Source: Eucalyptus grandis
Taxonomy: Eukaryota; Streptophyta; Magnoliopsida; Myrtales; Myrtaceae
Direction of reading: 5' to 3'
NCBI RefSeq assembly: GCF_016545825.1
Contig: NC_052614.1
Coordinates: 186,001-250,000 of the forward strand
DNA length: 64,000 nucleotides
The notes beneath the pieces are model-generated. The model saw only the letters and a program-made list of their open reading frames with translations, had not been told where the DNA came from and did not search any database. Below, piece after piece: positions 1 to 13,300 of this stretch. The position numbers and the translations under genes were made by a program. Position 1 is the stretch's first letter. The number at the start of each line of letters is the position of its first letter.

Positions 1-690
1 GGGGGAAAATGGACGAGGGAAAGAACTAAAAGGGGCTGGGGTGGACCTTAGTGGATATTTTTTTAATGGAAAAATAAATAAAAGAGATTAAAATATAATT
101 TCAAAAAATAAAAATACTGAATTTGAATTAAATTAATTAAAAATAAAAATATTCATTTAATATATAACGTGTCGGAACGTGTCGAATTCTCTATTTTTTA
201 AAAATAACGTGTCAATGCTACCTAGGTTTTGAGGGGCCATCGCGTATTGGGGGAAGGGGAAGAGACGGAGGGGTTTTTGATGTTGCGTATTGGGGGAGGG
301 GAAGAGACAGGGACAGCCTGTCTGTCAGTGAAGGGGAGGGAAAGAAAAATAAATTTGGGAGGGAGGGAACGGACGATAGTAGGGAGGGAAGAAAAATAAA
401 TTTTGGGGAAGGGGGAAAATGGACGAGGGAAAGAACTAAAAGGGCGTGGGGTGGACCTTAGTGGATATTTTTTAATGGAAAAATAAATAAAAGAGATTAA
501 AATATAATTTCAAAAATAAAAATACTGAATTTGAATTAAATTAATTAAAAATAAAAATATTCATTTAATATATAACGTGTCGGAACGTGTTAATTCTCTA
601 TTTTTTTAAAAATAACGTGTCACGTGTCGTGTCGTGTCGTGTCATGTTGCGTCGCGTGTCGTGTTGCGGTGTCCATGCTACCTAGGTATC
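1..690. repeat. Direct repeat (~230-275 bp, period 410) at the left window edge
   Basis: The stretch from 1 to about 228 recurs at 411-685, from GGGGGAAAATGGACGAGGG through ATGCTACCTAGGT. The second copy carries an extra GTGTC/CGTGT microsatellite block near 618-664. Between them lies purine-rich sequence with its own short repeat (GCGTATTGGGGGA at about 243 and 284). It could be an LTR pair or a tandem array; the window edge prevents a decision. Confidence 0.8.
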
Positions 691-838
691 AATCATGCGA
701 GAACGGAAGTTGGGCTTGAACCTGGATCTGTCCAGGATAATGGGCTTGACTTGGGTCACTTTTACTCTCATCTGAGCACGGTGGTCTTTGTGTGACTCGC
801 GCGCACTTGTGCAAGTGTGTTGTGTTTGTTTCTCGTAG

Positions 839-1700
839 GTTTTCATTGACAATTATTTAGATGGCGGCTATCATATACCATATGCGCATAAGGGCCCAGC
901 GTCTGGTCTAAAGCTTGATTATTGCACCACCACGTTATGACTACGCACAAACTGTACACTTTCATAACACCAATTCCATATGTTTAAGCATTGTTTCTGC
1001 ATTTTCCTGGAATCATCGTCATCATGTTTTATAGTATACATCTTATTATATGATGGTCACTTAATATCTGCAATTGCTTCTTACTAAATACATGAAAAAG
1101 TAAGTCTACAAAAATGTGAAGATGGATTAACTGACAATGCAGATGATTTTAACTGACTTGGAGCAAAAGGTTTTTATGCTTTCATTCATCCCAATTTCAT
1201 GATAAATAGGCAATAACTCACTCATCCGATTTTAGTATCGATGAAGCAGTTTATATGACTTCACTTCTCTAGCTGAGGGTTTACTGCTTCTTTAGGTACG
1301 GAGCATGGATAGACACAAATCTTATACTGCCCCTGGGACCAAGGAAGTGCCGCGTAATATTCGATTATTTTCTGAAAGATTACTTTTCGATTATTTTCTG
1401 AAAGATTACCTAAGGATTGTGAATGTCAATAAGTCTCTGTTGTATAAAAAACTGACTGTAACCACCAATCACCTCTTAGCAACTTGTGAATGGTCTTTCA
1501 GAATTTTCCAGAATTGATGCTGGGAGAAAAAAGGTATAATGCGCACATAGCGAACCCAAAATATCTACGAAAAATAGTAACCTCATCAAACTAGAACATT
1601 AATCTCGTACATGAACTCATATGCAGGATACAGCGTTGAATACACATGCCTTAAGCTCCTTGGCTGATAGTTATTACCACAGAAGGTTAGCGGCATTTCA
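839..1700 (+). pseudogene. Choline monooxygenase 3' fragment (upstream partial copy)
   Basis: This fragment resembles the C-terminal part of plant choline monooxygenase, the chloroplast Rieske enzyme that starts glycine betaine synthesis. At 839-945 it encodes the non-heme iron region FIDNYLDGGYHIPYAHKG, retaining both His ligands. At 1,159-1,209 it encodes GAKGFYAFIHPNFMINR and from about 1,296 IDTNLILPLGPRKCRVIFDY. Defects are a TGA at 1,154-1,156 where the family has Arg, and a local tandem duplication of TTCGATTATTTTCTGAAAG near 1,360-1,410 followed by a stop. Exons and introns both match 5,107-5,966 in order, so this is a genomic duplication, not a processed copy. No 5' exons are present. 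Confidence 0.85.
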
Positions 1701-2472
1701 TATATATTTGTTGGATCATTGAAAGTCAAAGCCAAACACGGCATTGATAATAGCATGAATAACTTCTTTTCAACAAGAAAAATTAACTTTTTAGTGGCTT
1801 TTATCCATGAAACACATGGTGATTAGGGGAGCTTTTCACAATACAAAATTGCTCTATAAGAATTTATAACGAAAAAATTTACGAATCATGTTTGTAATTG
1901 TATAATTAGAGTCTTGTCATATTGTAAATTGTCTTGTAGGTCATAATTCAGTTATTCGTATTGATTAATAATATTTTTTTTTACCGATATAGTATTGTCT
2001 AATTTTTTAAATTTTAATCTTTTTAGAGTTCTAAATTTTAAAAGGAAACTCAAATTTAAGAAAAAAAAATCTTATATGCAAACTTCAAATAGATTACATC
2101 CAATTATTCATTTGTTCTCAGAAAAATCATTATTTGGCTTGCTGAGAAGAAAAAGAAAACTTTATTGTAAATAGGGAAATTAAAAATTGGATATGCATTA
2201 TGTCTCATTTATTGATTTGTCAAGGTCAAGTTAAGAGTTGTAACGTACAAATAAGCTTTCGAAAGACCCATTTTTTCTACTTTTGAATAAATTCGAAGAA
2301 CATAGATGTGCACTTTTATGAACTTATTTCCTATGTTCAATCGATTCCGTCGAATTAGATTCTAATAGGCCTAGAAGATAATATAAATGAAAGACTTATA
2401 CAGTACAGTGGAGTCAACGGCATCCCGAATATCCGGCAACGGCACAGAGGAAGCAACCAAAAACCACGTCGA

Positions 2473-5400
2473 TGGCGACGACGATGCTCGCGATCAAACC
2501 CCTCTTTCGAGTCCCGGCTCATCTCCCCACTTCTCTCGCGGCGGCGGCGGTGGCGCCTCCTCCTTCTACTACCTAGTCACTAGGGGACGAGTTCGATCGG
2601 GAGCTGCCCATCGCAGAGGCCTTCACTCCGCCCAGCTCGTGGGACACCGACCCCTTCTTTCCTCGACCTCGAGCTCGATCGCGTCTTCTGCCGAGGCTGG
2701 CGAGCTGTCGGTTCGTCCTCTTCCATTTCATTTCCTCTCCTCAAGGCTCGATGCTTTCGACTCAATTTTGTTGTAAAGGATGTGAATTGGCTTCGTTCCT
2801 CTGGTTTCTCCTCGACCCGGACGGCGACGGTATTTTCATGACCGACCGGATATAACTTCTTCAGTTATCTGACTTTGATGATCTCGCTTTGACTTTCCTT
2901 TTTAATTGTCGGACTGGATTAAGGATTTAAGTGTTTCCTGAGATATCCTATTTTCATTCCTTCTTCTTGATTGCCAGGATGCACCGATCAGGTTAAATCG
3001 CCCCAGGACTTCTTCACTGGCAGGTAGTGAGGAGCTTTAGTAGGCAATTACTATCCCATTGTGGCACAGAATTATAGCTTGACTTAATAATAATCTTAAA
3101 AATTTCTTCCTTTTTTCATGGCTTTCCTTCCCGGGACAATTTTTTATTTATGGTAGTGAGATACCTAGAAGCAGCACCTTTTCTAGTTAAAACTCCTACC
3201 GTTTTGTTTCTCTCTCTATGCATGACTTCCTAGAAACCAGTTATGGTTAAATGCTGCAGATTAGGAAATGTAGAATTTCTGGTGTGTCGAGATGGTAATG
3301 GAAAAGTCCATGCCTTTCACAATGTCTGTCGCCATCACGCTTCTCTTCTTGCATCAGGAAGTGGCAGGAAGTCGTGCTTTGTGTGCCCGTAAAATGTTCA
3401 CTTCCACTTTCATGTTAAAGCTAAGAAGTCGAGTTCTAGGTTGTTCTTTGTTTTCTTGTAATTTCCGTTCCTTGATTCAGCTTGGTTAAAAGGAAATTGA
3501 AGCCGATAGTTTGGCAATCTGATTCACTGCGTTCTTAAATGGATTATAGAAAAAGGTTCATCTCAAGCAAAGCTTTACTCTATCATCTTTGGAATGCGTC
3601 TCATCGTGCTGCAACTCCCGCGATAAATGCTTACAGAGTAGCATAGTTGGAGATTCCTTCAAATATATTTGAAGAAAAGAATCTGTCTTATATTTTTTCA
3701 TGGAGTGATTACAAGGTGTATAAATACAGGAATAGGGGACCTAAATATTCCTTCAAATATATTTGAAGAAAAGAATCTGTCTTATATTTTTTCATGGAGT
3801 GATTACAAGGTGTATAAATACAGGAATAGAGGACCTAAATTAGGTAAGAAACCTATTTAGGTAAAGATCCTAATTAGCCTCTAATCTCTATCAATAGCTA
3901 ACTTACAGCTAACAAAATCAAATCAAATTACATAATATCACGTAATATTCCATATAATCAGGGAGAGATTATAGAAGATTTTCCAACACATTCCAACAAT
4001 ATTACATACTAATAGCACATTGGAATAGCGAATTTTCCTATTATGATCTATATCTTGAGATTTAAAAGCAACGTCTAGTCACTTTTCATCCTGACTTGAT
4101 TGTTGATGAACGCATCACTTAGCAGTTGAGTTTGAGAGAAAACGTGCTGGGTGAAGGTAATAGATTGATAAGCAGATTCTTTCCATTATCATTCTATTAA
4201 AACAAGTGGAATGCATTTAAAACCCAAAAGACCAGGAATCTACCCTTGAAAGTAGTATTCAAAGCTTTTGTAGATCAATGCAGATGCACTACAGGAATGC
4301 TTCTAGTCTATGTTGGCACTTAATATTTCTTGTTGAACTTCGCTTTGAAATTTGAATACCTCGAGTCATTGAGGAGACTTAACAACTAAATACAAGCTTT
4401 GTGATGGTAAACCTATTTGTACTGGGTAATATGCACACCAACTTATCTTGCTTTTTTCTGCAGGGGTAGACTTAACGCACTGAACGGAGCCCTTCTCAGA
4501 GCACCTAGAATCAAAGGAATCTGGAACTTTGATGTAAAGGCAGGTAATTGTTACTTATATCCCATTCCTCTTGTTGTGCAGCATTTTCAAATGATATAGC
4601 AATGAGATTTCTTGCAGCTGTGTGATGCAGGAGTTTGTGCTCATACTGCTAAAATTAGCTACTTGGCCCATTTGTTCTTCTCAATTTTGAGAAAGATGTC
4701 TCTCCTGATCAGGAAGTTGAAAGAAACATAGAAGCAGAGGAATGGACTGGCAGCTGTGTAGGTACTCTGGGCAATAACTGCATTGATCCCCTCACTAACT
4801 TATTTTTGTAGACGTGAATACACCCTTGACGGTAACTGGAAGGTCTGTAGCTCCTCGTTTTGATTTTAATATGCTGCCTCTTATCGTATTTTAATCAGTA
4901 TCCTTGGTTCTGGTCTGAATAGTGTAATATTTTACTGCTTTTTGCTACTTCAATTTTCAAGTTTTTCAATGGAGATCATATTATGCTTTCAACGCATTTG
5001 ACCGTCTTTTTTAAAATTTTTAATTAGGTTTAGATTTCAAATTTTGACAAAGAAATTACCAATCCATGTCTCAATGACGATTCTCAGGCAGCTGATTGAA
5101 ATTGTTCATTTTCGTCGGTTTTCTGCAATAATTGTTTAGATGGTGCCTACCATGTACCATATGCGCCCAAGGGCCTGGCATCCGGTCTGAAGCTTGACTC
5201 TTTTTGCACCACAGTGACTGGCCACAAATTGTACGTTTTCATAATGCCTATTCCATAATGTTAAGCGTTGTTCCTGCATTTTCTTGGAATCATCCTTATC
5301 ATGTTTTACAGAGTAAATCTTATTATACTATAGTTACTTAATATCTGCAATTGTTTATGGTTTTCATTTTAGTATTTACTCCTTACTAGATACATGATAA

Positions 5401-6612
5401 AGTAAGTCTACAAATATGTGAAGGTGGATCAACTGCCAATGCCGATGATTTTGACTGACTTGGAGCGAAAGCTCTTTGTGCTTTCATTTATCCCAATTTC
5501 ATGATAAACAGGTGATGACTCACTCGTCAGATTTTGGTATCAATGAGCAATTTATATGACTTCTCTTCTCTAGCTGAGGGTTTTCTGTTTTTATAGGTAT
5601 GGACCATGGATGGACACCAATCTTGTACTGCCACTGGGACCAAGGAAATGCTGCGTAATATTTGACTTCTTTCTGAAAGATTCTCTCAAGGTGATCTGAA
5701 TTCCAGTTAGTCCCTGTAGTATTAAAAACTGATTGCAACCGCCAATTACCTATTAGCAATTTGTGAATGTTCTTCCAAAAATTTCCAGAATTGATGCAGA
5801 GAAAAAAAAAGGAATAGTGTGCACATGGCAAACCCAGAAGATCTACAAAAAGTAGTAGCCTCATCAAAGAAAAACATTAATCTCGTGCACCAACTCATAT
5901 CACAACACGCAGCATTGAATATACATGCCTTCAGCTCTTTGGCTGATAGTTATTACCCATGGAAGGTTAGGGGCAATAGTGCACGTGAGTGCAGCATGCC
6001 TTTATAAACTAGAGCTAAGTAGCTAAAGACATGGATCTGTACATGTTCTCATCTATTCTACTCTCATATCCTGTAAAACAACCAATTTTCACTGTCCTCC
6101 AGAATTTCTGTTTTCATATTCTAGTTCATCCCGACACTTTAGACACTACTCACATCCATTAATTCACTCGTCCTGTGGGATATGCTTCAAGTCACTGTTC
6201 CACACATTTAATGCTTTATCATGATGCTGGCCCCTTTGATGGTGTTCTAGTTCATAGGAACTAATCATGCAAGTTTTCTCAACATGGTCGAGTTAGATGT
6301 CTAGAGATATTCAGGTTCAAGCTTTTTACTCCTTCAAATTTCTCATCGTTTTCAGTAATTCATCTAGTCCTCTTCCTTTGATTACAGGATGACAAAATTT
6401 TCGTGGAGAAAGGGTACAGGTATTAGAAATTAAAACACATAAGTAATCCGTAGGGCCAACACTTGGGCACCACGATCCTCAGGCATTTGGTTCATTGCAG
6501 ATGGAAGATAATGTTTGGTGTGAAGGCGTTCAGAAAGGCCTCAAATCTCCATCCTATTGCAGTGAAAGATATGCGCCAACATGGTCTGCTCTATAGCAAT
6601 CTCAAAGGATGA
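2473..6612 (+). pseudogene. CMO (pseudogene): Choline monooxygenase pseudogene
   Basis: The intact enzyme is a ferredoxin-dependent stromal Rieske-type choline monooxygenase. Recognisable exons: transit peptide and N-terminus 2,473-2,710; CTDQVKSPQDFFTGR 2,978-3,023; Rieske part 3,260-3,388 with CRHH and a truncated CP; 4,464-4,543 (NGALLRAPRIKGIWNFDV); 4,631-4,760; about 4,812-4,842; iron-site exon about 5,118-5,225; 5,461-5,511 (GAKALCAFIYPNFMINR); 5,600-5,690; about 6,385; and 6,500-6,612 (QMEDNVWCEGVQKGLKSPSYC). Defects: stop TAG at 2,578 plus frameshifts in exon 1; loss of the codons for the second Rieske His and stops at the start of exon 4; a frameshift in exon 5; TGA at 5,456-5,458 for Arg; His to Pro in the iron site (5,166-5,168); deletion before the final residues. 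It cannot encode an active enzyme. Confidence 0.92.
3648..3998 (-). mobile_element. Solo LTR (copia-like) in a choline monooxygenase intron
   Basis: Read on the minus strand the element begins TGTTGGAATGTGTTGG and ends in CA. It carries a TATA-like TGTATTTATACACC. Candidate 5-bp flanks are ATAGT and ATATT, differing at one base. No internal retrotransposon domain is present, so a recombined solo LTR is the simplest reading. It holds an internal 94-bp tandem duplication (3,653-3,746 and 3,747-3,840). Confidence 0.65.
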
Positions 6613-7365
6613 ACTCCAGGAATCTTTACTCGGTGAGAGTGAAAAACCTAATTCTTGCTTTTTTAACTTTCCATTTCCATACTGCGAGATATAACCCCTA
6701 GGCTTTAGCAGTAGTAACTCATAACCCTTGGCCTCTTGATTTTCCTCTAGTTGCAACAAACGTAATTCTAATGGGTCGTCTATAAATCGGTTTAGCTTTA
6801 GATAGCGAGATCTCTATCTGGTCCCTAAATGGAAGAAACCCATAGGTGGGGGCCTTTAGAGAGAAAAGTGAAATGCTTTCTGAACAACCCGTCCTCCCCT
6901 ATGAAAAGCATGACAACTTGAGCTTCTTAGTCGACAGGCCTTTGTCAAACTGCAAACACATTAGCAACCTTCATTTCAGTTGGACTTTTAATCCAATACT
7001 TGCATTCACATAGAGTGATACCAGCGAAACAAACAGGAAACGAATTCTGTATGAAAAAAAAGTACACCCGAACTCATGTACAATCCGCACAAAGCATTGA
7101 TTCAGTGAAAACTACCCAAATACATCCGAAAAATTTCAAAATGGGTAGTGATCCATGGTGTGTCAGAACTACCATCTATGTCAGAAGTGTACTATCAACA
7201 CATCGTGTCGTCCTGTAAACTAGACACACCCCGTCCCAGCTCATTCAAGATTCACCCAGTTGACCTGCAGGAGGAAAAGGAAAATTAGCTGCAGGGCAAC
7301 AGAAATTATGGGTACTTAGTGTGCACAGAAAGCAGCAAAGATCTCTTACTTCCACGATTTCGTCA
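6613..7365. other. Intergenic space between convergent genes
   Basis: This holds the 3' flank of the choline monooxygenase pseudogene and the presumed 3' UTR of the Ca2+-ATPase. No further gene, RNA or repeat is evident. Confidence 0.6.
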
Positions 7366-10300
7366 TCAATGACAGAATATTCTTGCAAGATACACATGAA
7401 TCGGAGTTCTGGGGACGGGTAGTAACTTTCCAACAACAGCCAGAGGCCAACTGTTTTCAAAGACGAGAGAACCATAAAGGAAAGACCATTAACAAAGAGT
7501 TGACAAATTCGATAAAAAAGCAAGTGGTGACTGGTGTTACTGCTCTTTTCATAATGTTTTATTATTCGATGCACCAACAAAAGTTCAAATAAAATAAACG
7601 GTCATAAGAATTAGAATGTTATAAGAAACTCTCCAGTCACCATCGATATCACGAGAGATATACAAGTTACGGACCTGATAAAAGCAATGATAATGGATAT
7701 GATCCACTGCGTCCAATTAAGTCTCACTGTTGAAGTGAACTTCCCAAGAAACTCTATGATAATGACCTGAAGAGAAGGCAAGATAAAGGATCATCACAAA
7801 TTTTAAAATGATATCTTGACTCAATCAAGAAAAATGCTGGAAGGTTCTCACCTGAAGTACAAGAGTCAGACCTACTATCCCCATGAAGAGACGATTCTTT
7901 GTGATTCCCTTGAACACATTAAACTCATCTGGTTTCCGGGCATTAAATTCATTGAATATCTGAAGATCCAACATTCACATGCTTGTCAAAATTACGGGAT
8001 AAAAGAAGAAAATGAGAGAATTCTGAATCTTCTTGGTAATAGCATCATGAATACAGGCAAGCTTAGATAGAAATGAAAATCCATTGTCAATGGGCCCCTC
8101 GAGCTGATGCGCAGACGACATGAATCAGAATCAGCACAGCATTTGCATTAACCAGTTATGGTATCCACCATTAAATAGCCAACAAAACAATAAACAAGCA
8201 AATTCAGGTTCCATGTGATAAACAGACTTTCCAAGTGCTCTCCCTCCAGAATTTGTAGCTCTGGAGTGGTTGGCTTCCATATATAGGCAGAAAATGTGCT
8301 AGTTGGCACACTGCAGGGATCTCTCTCTCTCACACACACACTAAGTAGTAGTTGTCCTCAAACGATAAGAATGCCATAGAGAAACCCACTTGCAAGCAAT
8401 TATAAATCAATTTCTTTCCTTGCCCAAGAAAATAGATTCAATGTTGAAGTACATTTCGCAGATCATTCGATCTTCTCAGCTGATGAAATAATTCCATTGC
8501 CAAATGTCCTAACTAGAGATCCAACCCATTCAATTCCAAAAGAAGAAAACGCATAAGTAACTCTAGCAGCCCAGAACCATCGATCGTTCTGTCTTCTATG
8601 ACTGTAAGGCACCAAACTTACTTGGCAAAAGACGAAAGCGTTGAAGATCAGTGTATTCTTCACTTTGTTAGCATGATCCCTGGTATCATGCCCTAAATTC
8701 AGTAAGCTTCTACCTCGGAAATTGAGGACAAGCAGGACACTCACTTGATAGGCAGCCTAAAGATCCAAACTCTACATTGTTAGGAGCAAAAAGCCAGCAG
8801 AAACTCTTTTGAAATAAATGTGTTAGTGGCCATACCTGTATCAATAAATTCCTCCACATGATATTTGTAATAAGAGATTCTCTGCAATTGAGAAATCGCC
8901 CACTCAGTGCGCAGTCAGAGTAAGGATAAACAACGGGTTCCAACAAGTACAGAAAAAAATTGCAACACAGATTTAAAGAAACAGAGATTAAAAAGAAAAA
9001 AAAAAAAACATTATCTCCAAGCTTGGGACCGAAATTCTTGAACTATATTGCACCCAATAACAACCACTTACTCTTACCTCCTACCGACAGGATCCCTATG
9101 CATAAGGTGGTCAGTTGGAGGCTCAGTGGCCAGTGCTAATGCCCCAAGGGTGTCCATGATAAGATTAACCCAGAGAAGCTGCAAGCAAAGAGAAAAATTC
9201 AGAACTAGAAAAAGGAAATTTCATGTGGAGGTCTGCACCGCAGGCAGGGAGGGAGGGAGAGTACCTGCACTGCATTCAGTGGAACATCACCTGAGGAAAC
9301 AGCAGCAACAACGTTTATGATAAGAGCTGCAACGTTAACAGTAAGCTGAAACTGGATAAATTTTTGAATATTTGCATACACAGATCTTCCCCACCTGACA
9401 ACCTATCAGAAAGATTTGCATATCAGAAAGATTTCCAAATGTGCAGGCGAAATTCAAGTATTGACTTGTTTGAGGAATGTACACCAGGTACCAAGTCAAG
9501 TAAAGTTGCACAATACCAATCTAAATCCAGTCAAATAAGTACATATATTTACAGAGAGAAAACTTTCCAGGTAACTAGTGTACTCAAGCTACCCTACAAC
9601 TTGACTGCCATCAGTTAGACTTCTCTTCAGAAAAGTTCAATAAAACAATAAACTCTGTCATGAACATGCTGAATTCCTCGTTTAATTAAATTAGGGCAGA
9701 ATACCATGAAAGACCAGCATCAATTTACTAACCTTAACAACAGAAGCGAAATTATCATCCAAAATTATGATGTCCGAACTCTCTTTTGCAACTTCTGTCC
9801 CTTGAATACCCATCGCGAGGCCAATATCTGCCTGAACTCCAAGATCAAATAGACATCCAAGCAACAAAATTATTGGATGAAAAGAGTTCAAAATCAATGC
9901 ACAACATAAAGGCATTGTTCTATGCAGACCAAAGCGAGAGCCATTCATGACTACAAAAATTTTCTAAAAGTATGGCAAGCTAAGATCCAGCATTTTTTAC
10001 TAACTTGCAAACTTACCACCTCATAATAGAAACAAGAACAAGCAAACTTCCAGACTCGGAGTGAGTTCAAGACTACAACCAAATTTACCAACATACTGCT
10101 CAGCAAGATACTATGAGACATCTAGGGACTTGAAGACTATAAACCAGTTATGTAAAAAGATTTCAAGGCATCTTGGTCTGGTGTATATGCTGAATCTTTG
10201 AGATGCTAGAATGAGAAATGTCATGAATCAATGAAAAAGGCAATGACATCAGTAGGACATCAAAGGAATCCCGAGAAAAACGGTGTGTCAACCTCATGTA

Positions 10301-13300
10301 GAGCAGGAGCATCATTAGTGCCATCCCCAGTTACAGCTACAACATGTCCTCGCTTTCTCAATGCTTGAACAAGCAGAAGCTTGTCATTAGGAGATGATCT
10401 TCCCATAACCTGGTGCAAAAACAGAAAAAATTATTAGGATACCTTCAAATAGAAGACATGATTGATTACACAAAAGAGAAGCGATGTCATACTGATATCT
10501 TCTCAGCAACTTCTTCTCTTTGTGCATCAGTTAAGGAACGAAAAGCTTTTCCTTCGATAAGGTTTGGTGCTGTAGCATCTGCTTCTGGATCTAGTATCCC
10601 GCATTCCAAAGCAATTGCTTTGGCAGTTTGGAGATTGTCACCAGTAACCATTCGTACCTATAACCCAATAAGGTGCATTACCCACTGAGGTCAGATCTAG
10701 ATAAGTACCTATGCTCAATCTGTCGTGCTTCAGAAGATTAATATTCGAAATCCAGCATCAATAATTAGCATCCTAAGAAAGAAATTTTTGAAGTTCTCTA
10801 CACTGAAATGACTAAATGACAATGTACTTTGATAAGCAGAATCTCAATGTCTTAGCCTTCGGAATAACCTCATTATGCAAGGATAAATTATGCTCGACCA
10901 TTTTCCAATGAAAAGCATCGAAACAACATAAACATCCGATACGACCACCTAAAGGGGGATGCAAATGATGAGAAATTCAAATTTTGAGTTGCAGAAATAA
11001 TAATAAGAGGGAGAAAAGAAAAAGAAGGAAGTAGAACAGAGGAAGGATCATTTCCCCAAATTACCGATCCAAAAAATATTCAAAAAAACAAACTTACCTT
11101 AACTCCAGCATTTTGGCATAGTTTCACTGCATCTTTCACTCCAGGACGACAAGGATCCTGCACATTATGAAAGTGTAAGAGAGTTTGTCATAGGTATTGA
11201 AAGTGAGTATAGCAAATGATTGACAATGCATCTGGGGAAATTTAAGAAAATATTTTCCGTCGTCACTTGCCAGCCACTTGTACCAAGACAGAGTTCTATG
11301 GGATTCTGGAATATTACTATTTGGATCAACAAGCCAATATCAATAAAATGACACAAACATTAAGCTTCTCCTTAGGTCCACGATAAGAACTCTTCAAGTC
11401 ATGGAAAAGCACTGGAGTGTCCAAACAATTTAAAACATTCCTAAAGTTACATACAGAGATAGGAACAAATAAAAATCAATGTCCTTTTCAGTTAAAATTA
11501 TATGCACTGCTTGACAAGAATCCTACCTTTATGCCTACAATAGCCAGTAAAATAAGCTCATCCTCAGGTAATGCCCATTTGGCCAACCATTCTTCATCTA
11601 GAGGAATGTCTTTTATGTCATAGGGTCTATATGCAATGGCAATGCAGCGTAGACTACCAGCAGCCATATCTTCAATAGTCTTTCTAAAGTACATCTCCTG
11701 CAAAACAGGAAAAACTCATTTAAAGATCATCCATCAATACTGTCAATGATTAGTGACAAGCAAGAAAACATGAATAAAACAATTTACCACCATACATCTA
11801 AGACTATGAAAAAGCCTATTCTCTTTCTCAGAAGATTTAAGAACTTCAACAGTAAATAAAAGCATAACATGTATATAAAAGTACCAACATGAAATGTACA
11901 TGCAAACCAAGGTATTCAAGAATGGTTGTGTTGGAAAGAGTAGTCCGGAGGACTCTAAGATCTGCCTCCATGGAATGTAATGAGTAATGCATAAAATTTC
12001 CAAAACTAGATGGTCAAAAAAAGAGCGAGAATATGTCAAGGCAATATCATGAAGAATGTAAGTGCAATACCAGAGTGTGTGCTATGCCATCACATAAAGA
12101 ACATTACAGCAATAAAATGAAATTTCGTCTATTAGTATTGCAAACTACGACAGTACTGTGAAAGATGCCGGCAAGAAAAACCATAGCAGCTATTGAATTG
12201 CTATAGATAACAATAGTCAATTATTTCCCAAACCTTATCTTCATCCATTGCTACAACTTGATCATTGGCATCCATGTACTTTGTACAAGAAGCTAAAACT
12301 ATTTCAGCAGCTCCTTTCCAGTGTATGTGAGCTTCTGAGTCTGGCTGTGCATGGAAGATAAAGGACAATCATTAATTATGGTTTACATTGCATCACTATA
12401 CAATCGTAGCATAAATCTGCAGGACATTTAACACTGTCACAACTCAACACAGTAACTGTGTGCATTTTGATGTGCATCATAACCAAGTACTAGCCAAGAA
12501 CAAAAGTTAATTCCCTTAAAACAGCAAATACTTCTGTTCTTCAGACCACCAAAGATTTAGTTAAAGAAAAACAAATAAATGGTTCATGAACCCAACAGTT
12601 ACCGGCCTTTACACCACTATCATATAGAAATGATGCATGGCTTTGCCCCATAGTAATGGCTAGTAAAATCTCAGATCTGATTCTGAGATCCATCTACTGC
12701 TCGATCTAAAACTTAAGGACCAATATCCAGATCGTATCACGTTGGCATAATAAGGGGATTTGCATCCTACTTGACAAAATCAGATGATCGTAGTATCCGA
12801 TCTTGTCAACTCAATATCATTTAAATTTGTTCTATTTAGTCTAGTATAGCTATAAATATAGGCTTGAGATATAATCTTTGGAAATTTAAGCTCAGGAAAC
12901 CTATTATTATTTACTTTAAAATTATAAGTACTTTAAAAGTTTCCAGAACTTACTAATTCAGACTCAACTACAATATAGTCCTTCAGACACCCTGAACTGG
13001 ACCATCCCTAAGTGAAATCGTTATTCATAGTTTTATTATGCCTCAGAAATCTGAACTTCATTGTCCCTGAAACCCATTTAAAATGGTAAGCACAAAGAAA
13101 AGCACCGCACTGATACTGCCTTAAAACTAAATAAAGCTGTTCAAGGGTGTACACGACAGTCTCTTCACTGTCTACGAGTTATTATTATGTACACTATCTG
13201 CATGACTAGATCTTTTTATTCTGGCCAATCTGCATGAAAAAATTCACAAAACAATATGATAACAATAAGCCGGTGTGTGCATGTACGTATTTATGTATAT

